Shown here piece by piece: positions 1 through 8,480 of a DNA stretch of 33,797 nt. How positions within the stretch are numbered: the stretch's first letter is position 1; each line of letters starts with the position of its first letter. A program made the position numbers and the translations under genes. Below the pieces are notes generated by a model. The model searched no databases. It worked only from the letters and a program-made list of their open reading frames with translations, and was not told where the DNA came from. The stretch is from Akkermansia muciniphila (GTDB lineage: Bacteria; Verrucomicrobiota; Verrucomicrobiia; Limisphaerales; JADLHS01). Location of the stretch: the NCBI GenBank assembly GCA_945882065.1, contig CAMCWI010000010.1, positions 1 to 33,797 on the forward strand, in the 5' to 3' direction.

Positions 1-1740
1 ACCACCGCCTTCGAGCGCGATTGCGACAAGCTCGCCAAGTCGCGCAGCAAAGACGCCGTTCGCTTGCATCAACTCTTCAAGCTCGATTGGGATCATTCGC
101 TCCAGGAAAGCCCCGAGTTCGCCACCGACGTCGGTTTCCCCGGATTGAACGACCGATGGTCGGACAATTCGGTCGAAACCATCGCGCGCCGCAAACGCGA
201 ACTCCACGCTCCGCTCAAAGCCATCGCCTCCATAAAACGCGGCAAACTTTCCGCCGGAGATCAGTTGAACTACGATCTCTACAAACGCAATTACGAACAA
301 TCGCTCGAAGGCACGCGTTTTCCCGGCGAGTATTTTCAAATCACACAACTCGGCGGCATCCAGCAGGACATCGCGCGCATGTTGGATGTTGCACCGCACA
401 CGACCGTGAAGGACTACGAGGACATCATCTCGCGTCTCAACGGCGTGCCGACGGTCGTGGATCAAACCCTCGTGTTGCTCCGCAAAGGTCTGGCCGCCGG
501 AATCACTCCGCCGCGCATCACGCTCCGCGATGTGCCACAACAGGTGAAGAACCAACTCGAACCCGATCCCACCAAGAGCGCGTTTCTTCGCCCGTTCCAG
601 AAATTCCCCGTCGAGTTTTCAGATGCAGACAAGACACGCCTTCGCCTCGCTGCTGAACTTGCGCTGAAGGAAAAAGTTCTACCCGCATTCACCAAGCTGC
701 ACGAGTTCATCGCCAACGACTACGTGCCCGGAGCGCGTGAGACGATTGCCTGCGGTGACTTGCCCGATGGCAAAGCGTGGTATGAATTTAACGCCCGCGC
801 CATGACGACCACGAAATTGTCTCCCCAAGAAATCCACATCCTCGGCCTCTCAGAAGTCGCCCGCATCCGCGCCGAGATGGATAAGGTCATCTCCAACTCC
901 GGCTTCAAGGGCAGCTTCGAGGAGTTCCTCGCGTTCCTCCGCAGTGACCCGCAATTCTCCTACACCAACGCCGCCGATCTGTTGCGCGGTTATCGCGACA
1001 TCTGCAAACGCGCCGATCCTGAACTCGCCCGGCTTTTCGGCAAACTCCCGCGTCTGCCTTACGGCGTGAAACCCATCCCCAGTTACGCCGAGAAATCGCA
1101 AACCACCGCCTACTATCAGCCCGGCTCACCCGATGCTGGCCGTCCCGGATATTTCTACGCGAACACCTACGACATCAAAACGCGACTCACTTGGGAGATG
1201 GAAGCTCTCTCGTTGCACGAGGCTGTTCCCGGCCATCACCTCCAGATCGCGCTCGCGCAGGAATTGGAAAACATACCGGACTTCCGTAAGCACGGCAGCT
1301 ACACGTCATTCGTCGAAGGTTGGGGACTTTATGCGGAGAGCCTCGGCACAGAGATGGGTTTCTACACTGATCCCTACTCGAACTTCGGTCGCCTCACCTA
1401 CGAGATGTGGCGCGCGATCCGACTCGTAGTGGATACCGGAATGCACTCGATGAGTTGGACGCGGCAACAAGCCATTGATTACTTCCTCGCCAACGCCAGC
1501 AAAAACGAACACGACATCACCGTGGAAATAGATCGCTACATCGTCTGGCCCGGCCAAGCGCTCGCCTACAAGATCGGCGAACTCAAAATCAAGGAACTCC
1601 GCGCCACCGCTACTCGCGAACTGGGCGACAAGTTCGACGTGCGCCAGTTCCACGATCAAGTCCTCGGCAATGCCGCCGTGCCGCTGGATGTTTTGGAAGC
1701 GCGCATTAAAGAGTGGGTGGCTGCGACCAAAAAACGATAA
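1..1740 (+). CDS. DUF885 family protein (predicted metallopeptidase-like), 5' end cut by window edge
   Basis: Frame is open from base 1 (TTAFERDCDKLAKSRSKDAVRLHQLFKLDW...), so the TTG at 64 is probably not the start. HEAVPGHHLQ motif and FVEGWGLYAESLG are typical of DUF885. Confidence 0.9.
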   Translation, partial: TTAFERDCDKLAKSRSKDAVRLHQLFKLDWDHSLQESPEFATDVGFPGLNDRWSDNSVETIARRKRELHAPLKAIASIKRGKLSAGDQLNYDLYKRNYEQSLEGTRFPGEYFQITQLGGIQQDIARMLDVAPHTTVKDYEDIISRLNGVPTVVDQTLVLLRKGLAAGITPPRITLRDVPQQVKNQLEPDPTKSAFLRPFQKFPVEFSDADKTRLRLAAELALKEKVLPAFTKLHEFIANDYVPGARETIACGDLPDGKAWYEFNARAMTTTKLSPQEIHILGLSEVARIRAEMDKVISNSGFKGSFEEFLAFLRSDPQFSYTNAADLLRGYRDICKRADPELARLFGKLPRLPYGVKPIPSYAEKSQTTAYYQPGSPDAGRPGYFYANTYDIKTRLTWEMEALSLHEAVPGHHLQIALAQELENIPDFRKHGSYTSFVEGWGLYAESLGTEMGFYTDPYSNFGRLTYEMWRAIRLVVDTGMHSMSWTRQQAIDYFLANASKNEHDITVEIDRYIVWPGQALAYKIGELKIKELRATATRELGDKFDVRQFHDQVLGNAAVPLDVLEARIKEWVAATKKR

Positions 1741-1783
1741 GAGTGAATCACACCCATTCAACTCGCGTTGCCGGAATTCCTCC

Positions 1784-1813
1784 TTGACGGATATTCTCCC
1801 GACTCTCTAACAT
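1784..1813 (+). promoter_or_regulatory. Candidate sigma70-type promoter for nusA
   Basis: TTGACG (1784-1789), 18-nt spacer, TAACAT (1808-1813), about 100 nt before the nusA ATG. Confidence 0.4.
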
Positions 1814-1858
1814 CGGTGGATAAGAGTAAAGTTTGACGCTGGCGCAAGCTGGCATGTG

Positions 1859-1890
1859 AAGTCGGAAGAATAATATCTGCCGACTTTTTT
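1859..1890 (+). terminator. Terminator-like hairpin in the nusA leader (possible attenuator)
   Basis: AAGTCGG (1859-1865) pairs with CCGACTT (1880-1886), followed by a T-run to 1890; located upstream of the nusA start. Confidence 0.55.
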
Positions 1891-1917
1891 ATTCCCCTCG
1901 TGGGAAAAGGAACGACT

Positions 1918-3198
1918 ATGAATGCTGATTTTTTGGCGGTATTGGAGTTTTGGGAGCGCGAAAAGGGCATCAGTCGTGATGTCCTCGTGGGTGCTGTCCA
2001 AGAAGCCTTGTTGTCCGCAGCCAAGAAAGCCGTTGGCGCAGCCCGTGAACTTCGCGTCACCATTGATCCCAAGAACGGCGACATCAAAGCCTGGGCCAAA
2101 CTCATCGTCACCGAGAAGGTCATCTCTAAGCACGATCAAATCTCCGTGTTCGACGCGCGACGCGTGAAGGGCGATGCCCAAATCGGCGAAGAACTCGAAA
2201 TCGAAGTCACCCCCACAGGTTTCGGACGCATCGCATCACAATACGCGAAGCAGGCGTTGATGCAGAGCGTCCGCCGCGCCGAAAAGGCGATGATCTTCAC
2301 CGAATTCAAAGATCGCGTCGGCGACATCATCAGCGGCACCGTTCGCCGCTTCGAACGCTCCGATGTGCTCGTGGACCTCGGCAAATACGAAGCCATGCTT
2401 CCGAACAAGGAACGCGTGCCCACGGAAGAATATCAAGTCGGCGAACGCATCCGCTGCTACGTCAAAGCCGTCGAGCAAGGACCGCACGGCCCAGAAATCA
2501 TTTTGTCCCGCGCCGATCCCCGGTTTGTCATCAAGCTGTTTCAAGTCGAAGTCTCCGAGATCAGCGATGGCACCATCGAGATCAAAGGCATCGCCCGCGA
2601 AGCTGGTTTCCGCACCAAGCTCGCCGTCTGGACGCGTGATGAAAAAGTTGACCCAGTCGGCGCATGCGTCGGCTTGCGCGGTCAACGCGTGAAGAACATC
2701 GTCCGCGAACTCAACAACGAAAAAGTGGACATCATCAAGTGGTCGTCCAACGTTCGCGATTACGTAACCAACGCGCTCGCGCCCGCAAAGATCAAGACCT
2801 TTGAACTCGATGAAATAAACAAACGCGCGAAAATCAAAGTCGCTGACGATCAACTCTCGCTCGCCATCGGCAAACGCGGCCAGAACGCACGCCTCACCTC
2901 CAAGCTCACCGGATGGCAAGTGGACATCGAAGCCGAAGTGGTCGTACGCCACGGATTCGAGGAAAAAGTTGCCGAAGCCGTCGAACATCTCGCAGCCATT
3001 CCTGGCATCGCCCGCGAACAAGCAGACGCGCTCGTCCACGCCGGACTCACGCGCTTGGAAGATTTATTGCAAGCGGAAGAAGGCGACATCAAAGACATCC
3101 CGCAAATCGGTGAACACGCCGGCACTGTGCTGCAAGCCGCGCGTGACGAAGCCGAGCGCCGCAAGATTCAGATTGGTGGCGACGCCGCGACAGTCTGA
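1918..3198 (+). CDS. nusA: Transcription termination/antitermination factor NusA
   Basis: MNADFLAVLEFWEREKGISRDVL...; KH region (DPVGACVGLRGQRVKNIVREL, LAIGKRGQNARLTSKLTGWQVDI) and a C-terminal HhH-like domain. ATG 1918 preceded by AAGGA; the ORF track starts at an upstream GTG (1900). Confidence 0.95.
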   Translation: MNADFLAVLEFWEREKGISRDVLVGAVQEALLSAAKKAVGAARELRVTIDPKNGDIKAWAKLIVTEKVISKHDQISVFDARRVKGDAQIGEELEIEVTPTGFGRIASQYAKQALMQSVRRAEKAMIFTEFKDRVGDIISGTVRRFERSDVLVDLGKYEAMLPNKERVPTEEYQVGERIRCYVKAVEQGPHGPEIILSRADPRFVIKLFQVEVSEISDGTIEIKGIAREAGFRTKLAVWTRDEKVDPVGACVGLRGQRVKNIVRELNNEKVDIIKWSSNVRDYVTNALAPAKIKTFELDEINKRAKIKVADDQLSLAIGKRGQNARLTSKLTGWQVDIEAEVVVRHGFEEKVAEAVEHLAAIPGIAREQADALVHAGLTRLEDLLQAEEGDIKDIPQIGEHAGTVLQAARDEAERRKIQIGGDAATV

Positions 3199-3226
3199 GC
3201 GAACAGATACAAAAAACTCTCAACCA

Positions 3227-3257
3227 CCCCGCCCTGCTCTGCACGGCGGGGGTTTTT
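3227..3257 (+). terminator. Intrinsic terminator after nusA
   Basis: CCCCGCC (3227-3233) pairs with GGCGGGG (3245-3251), 11-nt loop, followed by TTTTT. Confidence 0.8.
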
Positions 3258-3425
3258 GTCGAAACCATTCTTGCCTCTGCACTGACCTGTCTTCAAGTTT
3301 TCTGGCCGCGAAACATCCAAACACGAATCTCATTCACCTCACCGCGTGATATGCGCCCAGTCACCTGTCAATACCGCTGGTAAACAGCGCGTGATTTCCA
3401 CAAGCCCACTTGTTACGCTCCGCGT

Positions 3426-4169
3426 GTGACTCGTGTAGACCAGGCATTGGTGGATCGGGGAATTTGCGAAAGCCGTGAGAGGGCCAAGCGCGCTGTCATG
3501 GCCGCGCAGGTTCTCATCAACGGCCAACCCGCCCGCAAACCCAGCGACTCCGTCAAAGACTCCGATCAACTCGTCCTCACTACGCCGGAAAAATTCGCCA
3601 GTCGTGGTGGCCATAAACTCGAACATGCACTCCAGCATTTTCAAATCGTAGTCGCTGGCGTGATCGCCATTGATCTTGGCGCGTCCACTGGAGGATTTAC
3701 TGATTGCTTGCTGCAATCGGGCGCAAAACAAATCTACGCAGTGGATGTCGGCCACGGCCAGCTCGCGTGGAAACTCCGCCAGGACAAGCGCGTCGTCGTA
3801 ATGGAAAAAACCAACGCGCGTCATCTCACGCCCGAACAGATGCCGCAGCCGTTCTCGCCCGCCAATCTGGTGGTGATTGATTGCTCGTTCATTTCTCTAC
3901 GCAAAATTCTTCCGCCCGCCGTTGCTTTGTTGCGCGCGGGCGGTAACATTGTCGCGCTTATCAAACCACAGTTTGAAGCGAGCAAGGAAGAAGTGGACAA
4001 AGGCGCAGGAGTCATCACAGATGCGGCAATACACGAGCGCGTGATCCGCGAACTTGAAGAGTTCGTCGGCAAAGATAATCGTATTCACTGGCGCGGCGTC
4101 ACCGAATCACCACTGCTCGGACCTGCAGGCAATAAAGAATTTCTGGTGCTGATTGAAAAACACGGCTGA
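3426..4169 (+). CDS. tlyA: TlyA family RNA methyltransferase (S4 + FtsJ-like)
   Basis: N-terminal S4 region (VDQALVDRGICESRERAKRAVMAAQVLING) followed by SRGGHKLEHAL, IDLGASTGGFTDCLLQSGA, IKPQFEA. GTG start. Confidence 0.92.
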   Translation: MTRVDQALVDRGICESRERAKRAVMAAQVLINGQPARKPSDSVKDSDQLVLTTPEKFASRGGHKLEHALQHFQIVVAGVIAIDLGASTGGFTDCLLQSGAKQIYAVDVGHGQLAWKLRQDKRVVVMEKTNARHLTPEQMPQPFSPANLVVIDCSFISLRKILPPAVALLRAGGNIVALIKPQFEASKEEVDKGAGVITDAAIHERVIRELEEFVGKDNRIHWRGVTESPLLGPAGNKEFLVLIEKHG

Positions 4170-5037
4170 AAAAATCCAACGCGTCGGACTCATCGGGAAT
4201 CCTGACAAGGCCACCTGTGGCCGCTCCGTGGAGCGCGCCGCCAAACTCATCCGCGCCACGGGTCGCAAGCTCTTCACCGAACCCGTCACTGCGCAACTCG
4301 CCAAGATCAAGGCCAGCACCTGCGCCGATCCCATCGAACTCGCGCGCTCGGTTGATTTACTCATCGTCTTCGGCGGCGATGGCACGATGCTCCGCGTCGC
4401 CCGCGAAATCGCTGGCGTCAACACTCCCTTGCTCGGCGTTAATATCGGCGGGTTAGGTTTTCTTACTGCTGTTCCGTCCGATCAATTGGAGCGCGCCCTG
4501 AAACTCATCTGGCAAGGCGGCTTCAAATACGAGCGGCGCGCCTTGATCGAAGCCACCACGCGTATCGGCGGAAAAAACATCCGCAAACTCGCGCTCAACG
4601 ACATCGTCATCGGACGCGGCGAAGTCGCCCGGCTCATTGATCTGGAAGTGGACGTCAACGGCGATCCGCTCACGCGGTATCGTTGCGATGGTTTGATCGT
4701 GAGTTCGCCCACAGGCTCGACCGCCTACTCACTCGCAGCCGGCGGCGCAGTGGTTCTACCAACGGCGGATGTGTTTGCGCTCACGCCCATCTGTCCCCAC
4801 ACGCTCTCGAACCGTTCACTCATTGTGCCGCTCAACGCCACCATCCACATCAAACCTGTGAGCCAACGCACCGCTACGATCCTCAGCGCCGACGGCGAAA
4901 TCATCAGCGAACTTGTGCCGGGTGATGTTGTCACCGTGCGCCGCAGCAAACATTCCGTGCGCCTTATGCACCTGGCCGACAGTTCATTCTTTGAAGCACT
5001 CCGCCGCAAACTTCAATGGCGCGGCACTTATCTTTGA
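4153..5037 (+). CDS. nadK: NAD kinase
   Basis: FGGDGTMLRVAREI, GVNIGGLGFLTAV, SSPTGSTAYSLAAGGAVVLP motifs. Overlaps the end of tlyA by 17 nt. Confidence 0.93.
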   Translation: MKNTAEKIQRVGLIGNPDKATCGRSVERAAKLIRATGRKLFTEPVTAQLAKIKASTCADPIELARSVDLLIVFGGDGTMLRVAREIAGVNTPLLGVNIGGLGFLTAVPSDQLERALKLIWQGGFKYERRALIEATTRIGGKNIRKLALNDIVIGRGEVARLIDLEVDVNGDPLTRYRCDGLIVSSPTGSTAYSLAAGGAVVLPTADVFALTPICPHTLSNRSLIVPLNATIHIKPVSQRTATILSADGEIISELVPGDVVTVRRSKHSVRLMHLADSSFFEALRRKLQWRGTYL

Positions 5038-5058
5038 ATCTCCTGAAATCAAAATCAC

Positions 5059-6075
5059 ATGGTCCGCCTGATTGACATCGCCGAGCGCGTCGGAGTTTCC
5101 GTGATGACCGTTTCCAAGGCATTGCGCGACGATCAACTCGACGTCGCACCCGCCACGCGCGCCCGGATCAAAGCCGCCGCCAAGGAAATGGGTTACCTGC
5201 CCGACCCCGCCGCGCAAAGTCTCCGAAACGGTTCAACCAAACTCTTCGGCCTCGTCATCCCCACCACCACGAATCCTGTTTTCGCACGGATGCTGTTTGC
5301 CATCGAGGAACAGGCGCACGCACTCGGTTACGATCTGTTGCTGTGTCACACGCACAACATGGTTGAGCGCGAAGAAATCTGCATCCGCCGCCTGCTCGCG
5401 CGTCGCGTGGACGGGATTTTTATCTCGCCCGTGTATCGCATGGGGAACGACGCCCGAATCTATCGAGAATTGCACGCCAGCAAAACACCCGTCGTGTTGC
5501 TCGGCTCACCCGCAGCATTTTGCAGTCAATTCGTCAGCGTCCAACCGCAGGAAGTCAACGCCAGCTACGCCGCCACACGCCACCTTCTTGAACTTGGCCA
5601 CAAACGCATCGCCTACTTCACCGGCCCACTGCCTGCGATCTGGGCGCAGGAACGCTACGAGGGATTTCGCCGCGCGCACAGCGAGGCGGGACTTGATGTG
5701 GACGACGCACTTGTCTTCCATGCGGGCAGCACCATTGAGGATGGCGCAAAGGCCGCGCTCCAGTTTGCCGACGAAAAATGTGATGCCACCGCCATCCAAA
5801 CAGCGAACGATCTCATCGCCATCGGTTGTGCCGAAACGCTCCTCCAGCAAGGCATCCGCATCCCTAAAGACATCTCGCTCGTGGGCTTCGGAAATATTCT
5901 CGTGTCCGAACATTTCCGAGTACCGCTCACGACGATTCGCCAGCCGAAATACCGCATGGGCACAGCCGCCGTCGAGATGATGACCCAACTCCTCAAAGGC
6001 GACCGCGTAGAAAATCGCCGCCTCCCAGCCGAACTTATCATCCGCGACAGCACTACCGCGCCGCGTGAGAATTGA
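5059..6075 (+). CDS. LacI family transcriptional regulator
   Basis: N-terminal HTH VRLIDIAERVGVSVMTVSKALRDD and LacI/periplasmic-binding fold (FGLVIPTTTNPVFARML, ISLVGFGN, TTIRQP). Confidence 0.95.
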   Translation: MVRLIDIAERVGVSVMTVSKALRDDQLDVAPATRARIKAAAKEMGYLPDPAAQSLRNGSTKLFGLVIPTTTNPVFARMLFAIEEQAHALGYDLLLCHTHNMVEREEICIRRLLARRVDGIFISPVYRMGNDARIYRELHASKTPVVLLGSPAAFCSQFVSVQPQEVNASYAATRHLLELGHKRIAYFTGPLPAIWAQERYEGFRRAHSEAGLDVDDALVFHAGSTIEDGAKAALQFADEKCDATAIQTANDLIAIGCAETLLQQGIRIPKDISLVGFGNILVSEHFRVPLTTIRQPKYRMGTAAVEMMTQLLKGDRVENRRLPAELIIRDSTTAPREN

Positions 6076-6115
6076 TTTCAAACGTTGAACGACGAAAAAG
6101 TTCTCGCCCCGTTTT

Positions 6116-6141
6116 GAGCCTCTTGTGCCTCTTTGTGGCTA
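6116..6141 (+). repeat. Single arm of a TTGTGCCTCTTTGTGGC-type dispersed repeat
   Basis: GAGCCTCTTGTGCCTCTTTGTGGCTA closely matches the right arm of the palindrome at 14776-14802. Confidence 0.5.
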
Positions 6142-6196
6142 GACATCCGGTGAATGCTCACTCGTGTTGGTATCCGCCCTGCTAAAATAATCCTGC

Positions 6197-6607
6197 ATGA
6201 GAAAAATACTTGTCGGCATCGGCTTGATAACTGTGGTTGTGTGTGCGCTGTGGGCATCCAGGGCTTGGACCACACTCCGCGCCAACGCACGCACCACCAA
6301 ATTCAACGAAGACGTGGACAACCTCTTCGTGGGCCTGCAAAAATACAAGGAACGCGTGGGCAGTTACCCTACAGGCGGCAATGCAGACATCGCCAAAGCC
6401 CTGTCGGGAGAGAATTCCAAGAACATCATCATCCTCGTGGGTCGCAAGACCGAATTGAATGAAAAGGGCGAACACGTTGATCCGTGGGGCACCGCGCTGA
6501 AAATTTACTTCTCCGAGGCCAACATCCTCATCCGCTCCGCCGGACCGAACCGCAGATTTGATGACAGCAGTGTCATGGAAGCAGACGATTACATCCGCTC
6601 CAACTAA
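6197..6607 (+). CDS. GspG-like (type II secretion pseudopilin-like) small membrane protein
   Basis: Single N-terminal TM segment; C-terminal DPWGTALKI...IRSAGPNRRFDDSS resembles the DPWG...SxGPDG region of GspG. No prepilin peptidase motif. Confidence 0.55.
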   Translation: MRKILVGIGLITVVVCALWASRAWTTLRANARTTKFNEDVDNLFVGLQKYKERVGSYPTGGNADIAKALSGENSKNIIILVGRKTELNEKGEHVDPWGTALKIYFSEANILIRSAGPNRRFDDSSVMEADDYIRSN

Positions 6608-6665
6608 GCTCACGCTGTCTCCCAACGGGTGACCGGAACCGGAGATGATCTCCGTTCATCCCAAC

Positions 6666-6696
6666 GAAAAAAGCCGCCCATATCGGGCGGCTTTTG
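6666..6696. terminator. Bidirectional intrinsic terminator
   Basis: AAAAAAGCCGCCC ATATC GGGCGGCTTTT: strong stem with A-tract and T-tract, between the convergent GspG-like gene and the 34-aa ORF. Confidence 0.85.
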
Positions 6697-6711
6697 ATTT
6701 GTGCAAATCGG

Positions 6712-6816
6712 TCAGGCGGCCTTCTTCTTGAACTTTGCTTTGATGGCCGTGGCTTTGCGCTTCAAGTAGGCGTTGGCGCGTTTCCGTTTGGTGGTCTTGT
6801 TAGTTTGTTGTCCCAT
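6712..6816 (-). CDS. 34-aa highly basic small protein (not in supplied ORF track)
   Basis: Reverse-strand ATG..TGA encodes MGQQTNKTTKRKRANAYLKRKATAIKAKFKKKAA, with a terminator just beyond the stop. Confidence 0.65.
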   Translation of the reverse strand: MGQQTNKTTKRKRANAYLKRKATAIKAKFKKKAA

Positions 6817-6861
6817 ATCAGTCTTTACTTTGCTTTCGTATTACGATTTCGTGTGACCACT

Positions 6862-7431
6862 ATGGTAATTCGTCCGTCCCGATTCAACATCTATTTGCTG
6901 CTGGCAACCGCGCTCCTCACCGTTGCTGGCTGCGAAACCTTCTCATCCAAATCAAAAAAACAGATCGCCACTCTGCGCGTCCACCTTGAGTCCCCGAACG
7001 ATCCGTCGGACCTGACTGAAAAAGTTTCCGTGCTTCGTGCGTCGCCCATCACCGTCAAGATCGAGAAAGCACCCTTTCTCAACGAAACTCATGTGGCCTT
7101 GGCGAGCATCATCGGGAACGAAGATGAATTCATCGTCTCCATCCAGTTCAACCAGCAAGGCCAGCACTTGCTTGAACAGTATTCCTCCACCAACCCGCAA
7201 CGCCGTTTCGCCATCCGCAGTCAATTCCGCCAGGGCACAAACGTCTTCGACCGCTGGCTCGCCGCGCCGCTCGTCATGCGGCGCATCTCGGACGGCGTCC
7301 TTTCCTTCTCGCCGGACGCGAATCGCGAAGAGGCGGATATTTTTGTGGAAGGATTGAATAACGCCGCCGAAGTCCCGAAGCCTAAGAAAAAGAAAGCTGA
7401 CGACAAAGCGAAAGACGGAGGAGCGAAGTGA
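6862..7431 (+). CDS. Hypothetical lipoprotein
   Basis: ATG 6862: MVIRPSRFNIYLLLATALLTVAGCETFSSK has a lipobox (TVAGC). Ends with a lysine-rich tail KPKKKKADDKAKDGGAK. Confidence 0.7.
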   Translation: MVIRPSRFNIYLLLATALLTVAGCETFSSKSKKQIATLRVHLESPNDPSDLTEKVSVLRASPITVKIEKAPFLNETHVALASIIGNEDEFIVSIQFNQQGQHLLEQYSSTNPQRRFAIRSQFRQGTNVFDRWLAAPLVMRRISDGVLSFSPDANREEADIFVEGLNNAAEVPKPKKKKADDKAKDGGAK

Positions 7432-8465
7432 TTTGTTTTAGTTCTCCCCGTCATTTCATCATCAACTTCGCACTCGCACTCGGTTCGATCCTTAATGGAC
7501 AAAACCTCCGCGCACAGCCGTTCAATCTGCCCACAGCCAACCGCGCCATCTACGACGGCGATGGCGGTGGTGAAAAATTCTTCGTCCCCACTGTCGGCAA
7601 AACTTGGAAGAGCGGATGTTTTGGTTGCGTCCGCACCGAAGGCTGGCAGATGCACGAAGGTCTCGATATCCGCTCCTTGCAACGCGACAAGCGCGGCGAA
7701 CCCACCGACCCCGTCAACGCCACTACCGACGGCGCCGTCGCTTACATCAACCGCAAATCCGCGCTCTCCAACTACGGCAGCTACATCATACTGCGCCACA
7801 CGATTGACGGCATCGAAGTCTATTCCACCTACGCCCACTTACGCGAAGTGCGCGAGGACTTAAAGTCCGGCTCAACCGTCAAAAACGGCGAACAGATCGG
7901 CGTGATGGGGCGCACCGCGAATACTCGACAAGGCATATCCAAAGATCGCGCTCACGTTCACTTTGAACTGAACCTCTTCGTCAACGAACGCTTCACGGCC
8001 TGGTATAAAAAAACTTACCCAAAGCAACGCAACGATCACGGCCAATGGAACGGGCAAAATTTTCTAGGCATCGATCCGCGCGCCATTCTGCTGGAACAAC
8101 AAGAACAAGGCGGAGGTTTCAACCTCATCAAACTTCTCCAAAGCCAGCCGGAACTTTGCCGCGTGACTGTGCGCAACACCAATTTCCCGTGGCTCACCCG
8201 CTACGCTCCTCTGATCAAGTCAAACCCACAAGCCACCAAGGAAGGCATCGTCGGTTACGAACTCGCGCTCAACTTCAATGGTATTCCCATTGAACTCATC
8301 CCGCGCGGCGCATCCGAGTTGAAAGGCAAATCCAGATTCCAACTTCTTTCCGTCAATGAAACCGAGCAGAAGAAAAATCCTTGCGGCAAGATCGTCACCA
8401 AGCGCAAAGGCCAATGGGAACTAGCCACGCGCGGTCAGAATTTGTTGGAGTTGCTCACTTACTGA
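7428..8465 (+). CDS. M23 family metallopeptidase (secreted peptidoglycan endopeptidase-like)
   Basis: HEGLDIRS...ATTDGAVAYINRKSALSNYGSYIILRHTIDGIEVYSTYAHL...GEQIGVMGRTAN...AHVHFEL: M23/LytM motifs. Overlaps the previous gene by 4 nt. Confidence 0.85.
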   Translation: MICFSSPRHFIINFALALGSILNGQNLRAQPFNLPTANRAIYDGDGGGEKFFVPTVGKTWKSGCFGCVRTEGWQMHEGLDIRSLQRDKRGEPTDPVNATTDGAVAYINRKSALSNYGSYIILRHTIDGIEVYSTYAHLREVREDLKSGSTVKNGEQIGVMGRTANTRQGISKDRAHVHFELNLFVNERFTAWYKKTYPKQRNDHGQWNGQNFLGIDPRAILLEQQEQGGGFNLIKLLQSQPELCRVTVRNTNFPWLTRYAPLIKSNPQATKEGIVGYELALNFNGIPIELIPRGASELKGKSRFQLLSVNETEQKKNPCGKIVTKRKGQWELATRGQNLLELLTY

Positions 8466-8480
8466 CGGAGGCGATGTCTC

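Noticed and set aside
21-656. 211-aa arginine-rich ORF overlapping the DUF885 gene
   Set aside because: Low-complexity R/S/H/T-rich frame-shifted translation of the DUF885 coding sequence.
1744-1754. GAATCACACCC near the nusA promoter, similar to the right arm tip of the composite repeat (AATCACACC)
   Set aside because: Only about 10 nt match and no partner arm; likely chance.
2236-3039. 267-aa antisense ORF in nusA
   Set aside because: Shadow frame of a clear NusA gene; composition reflects codon bias, no recognisable domain.
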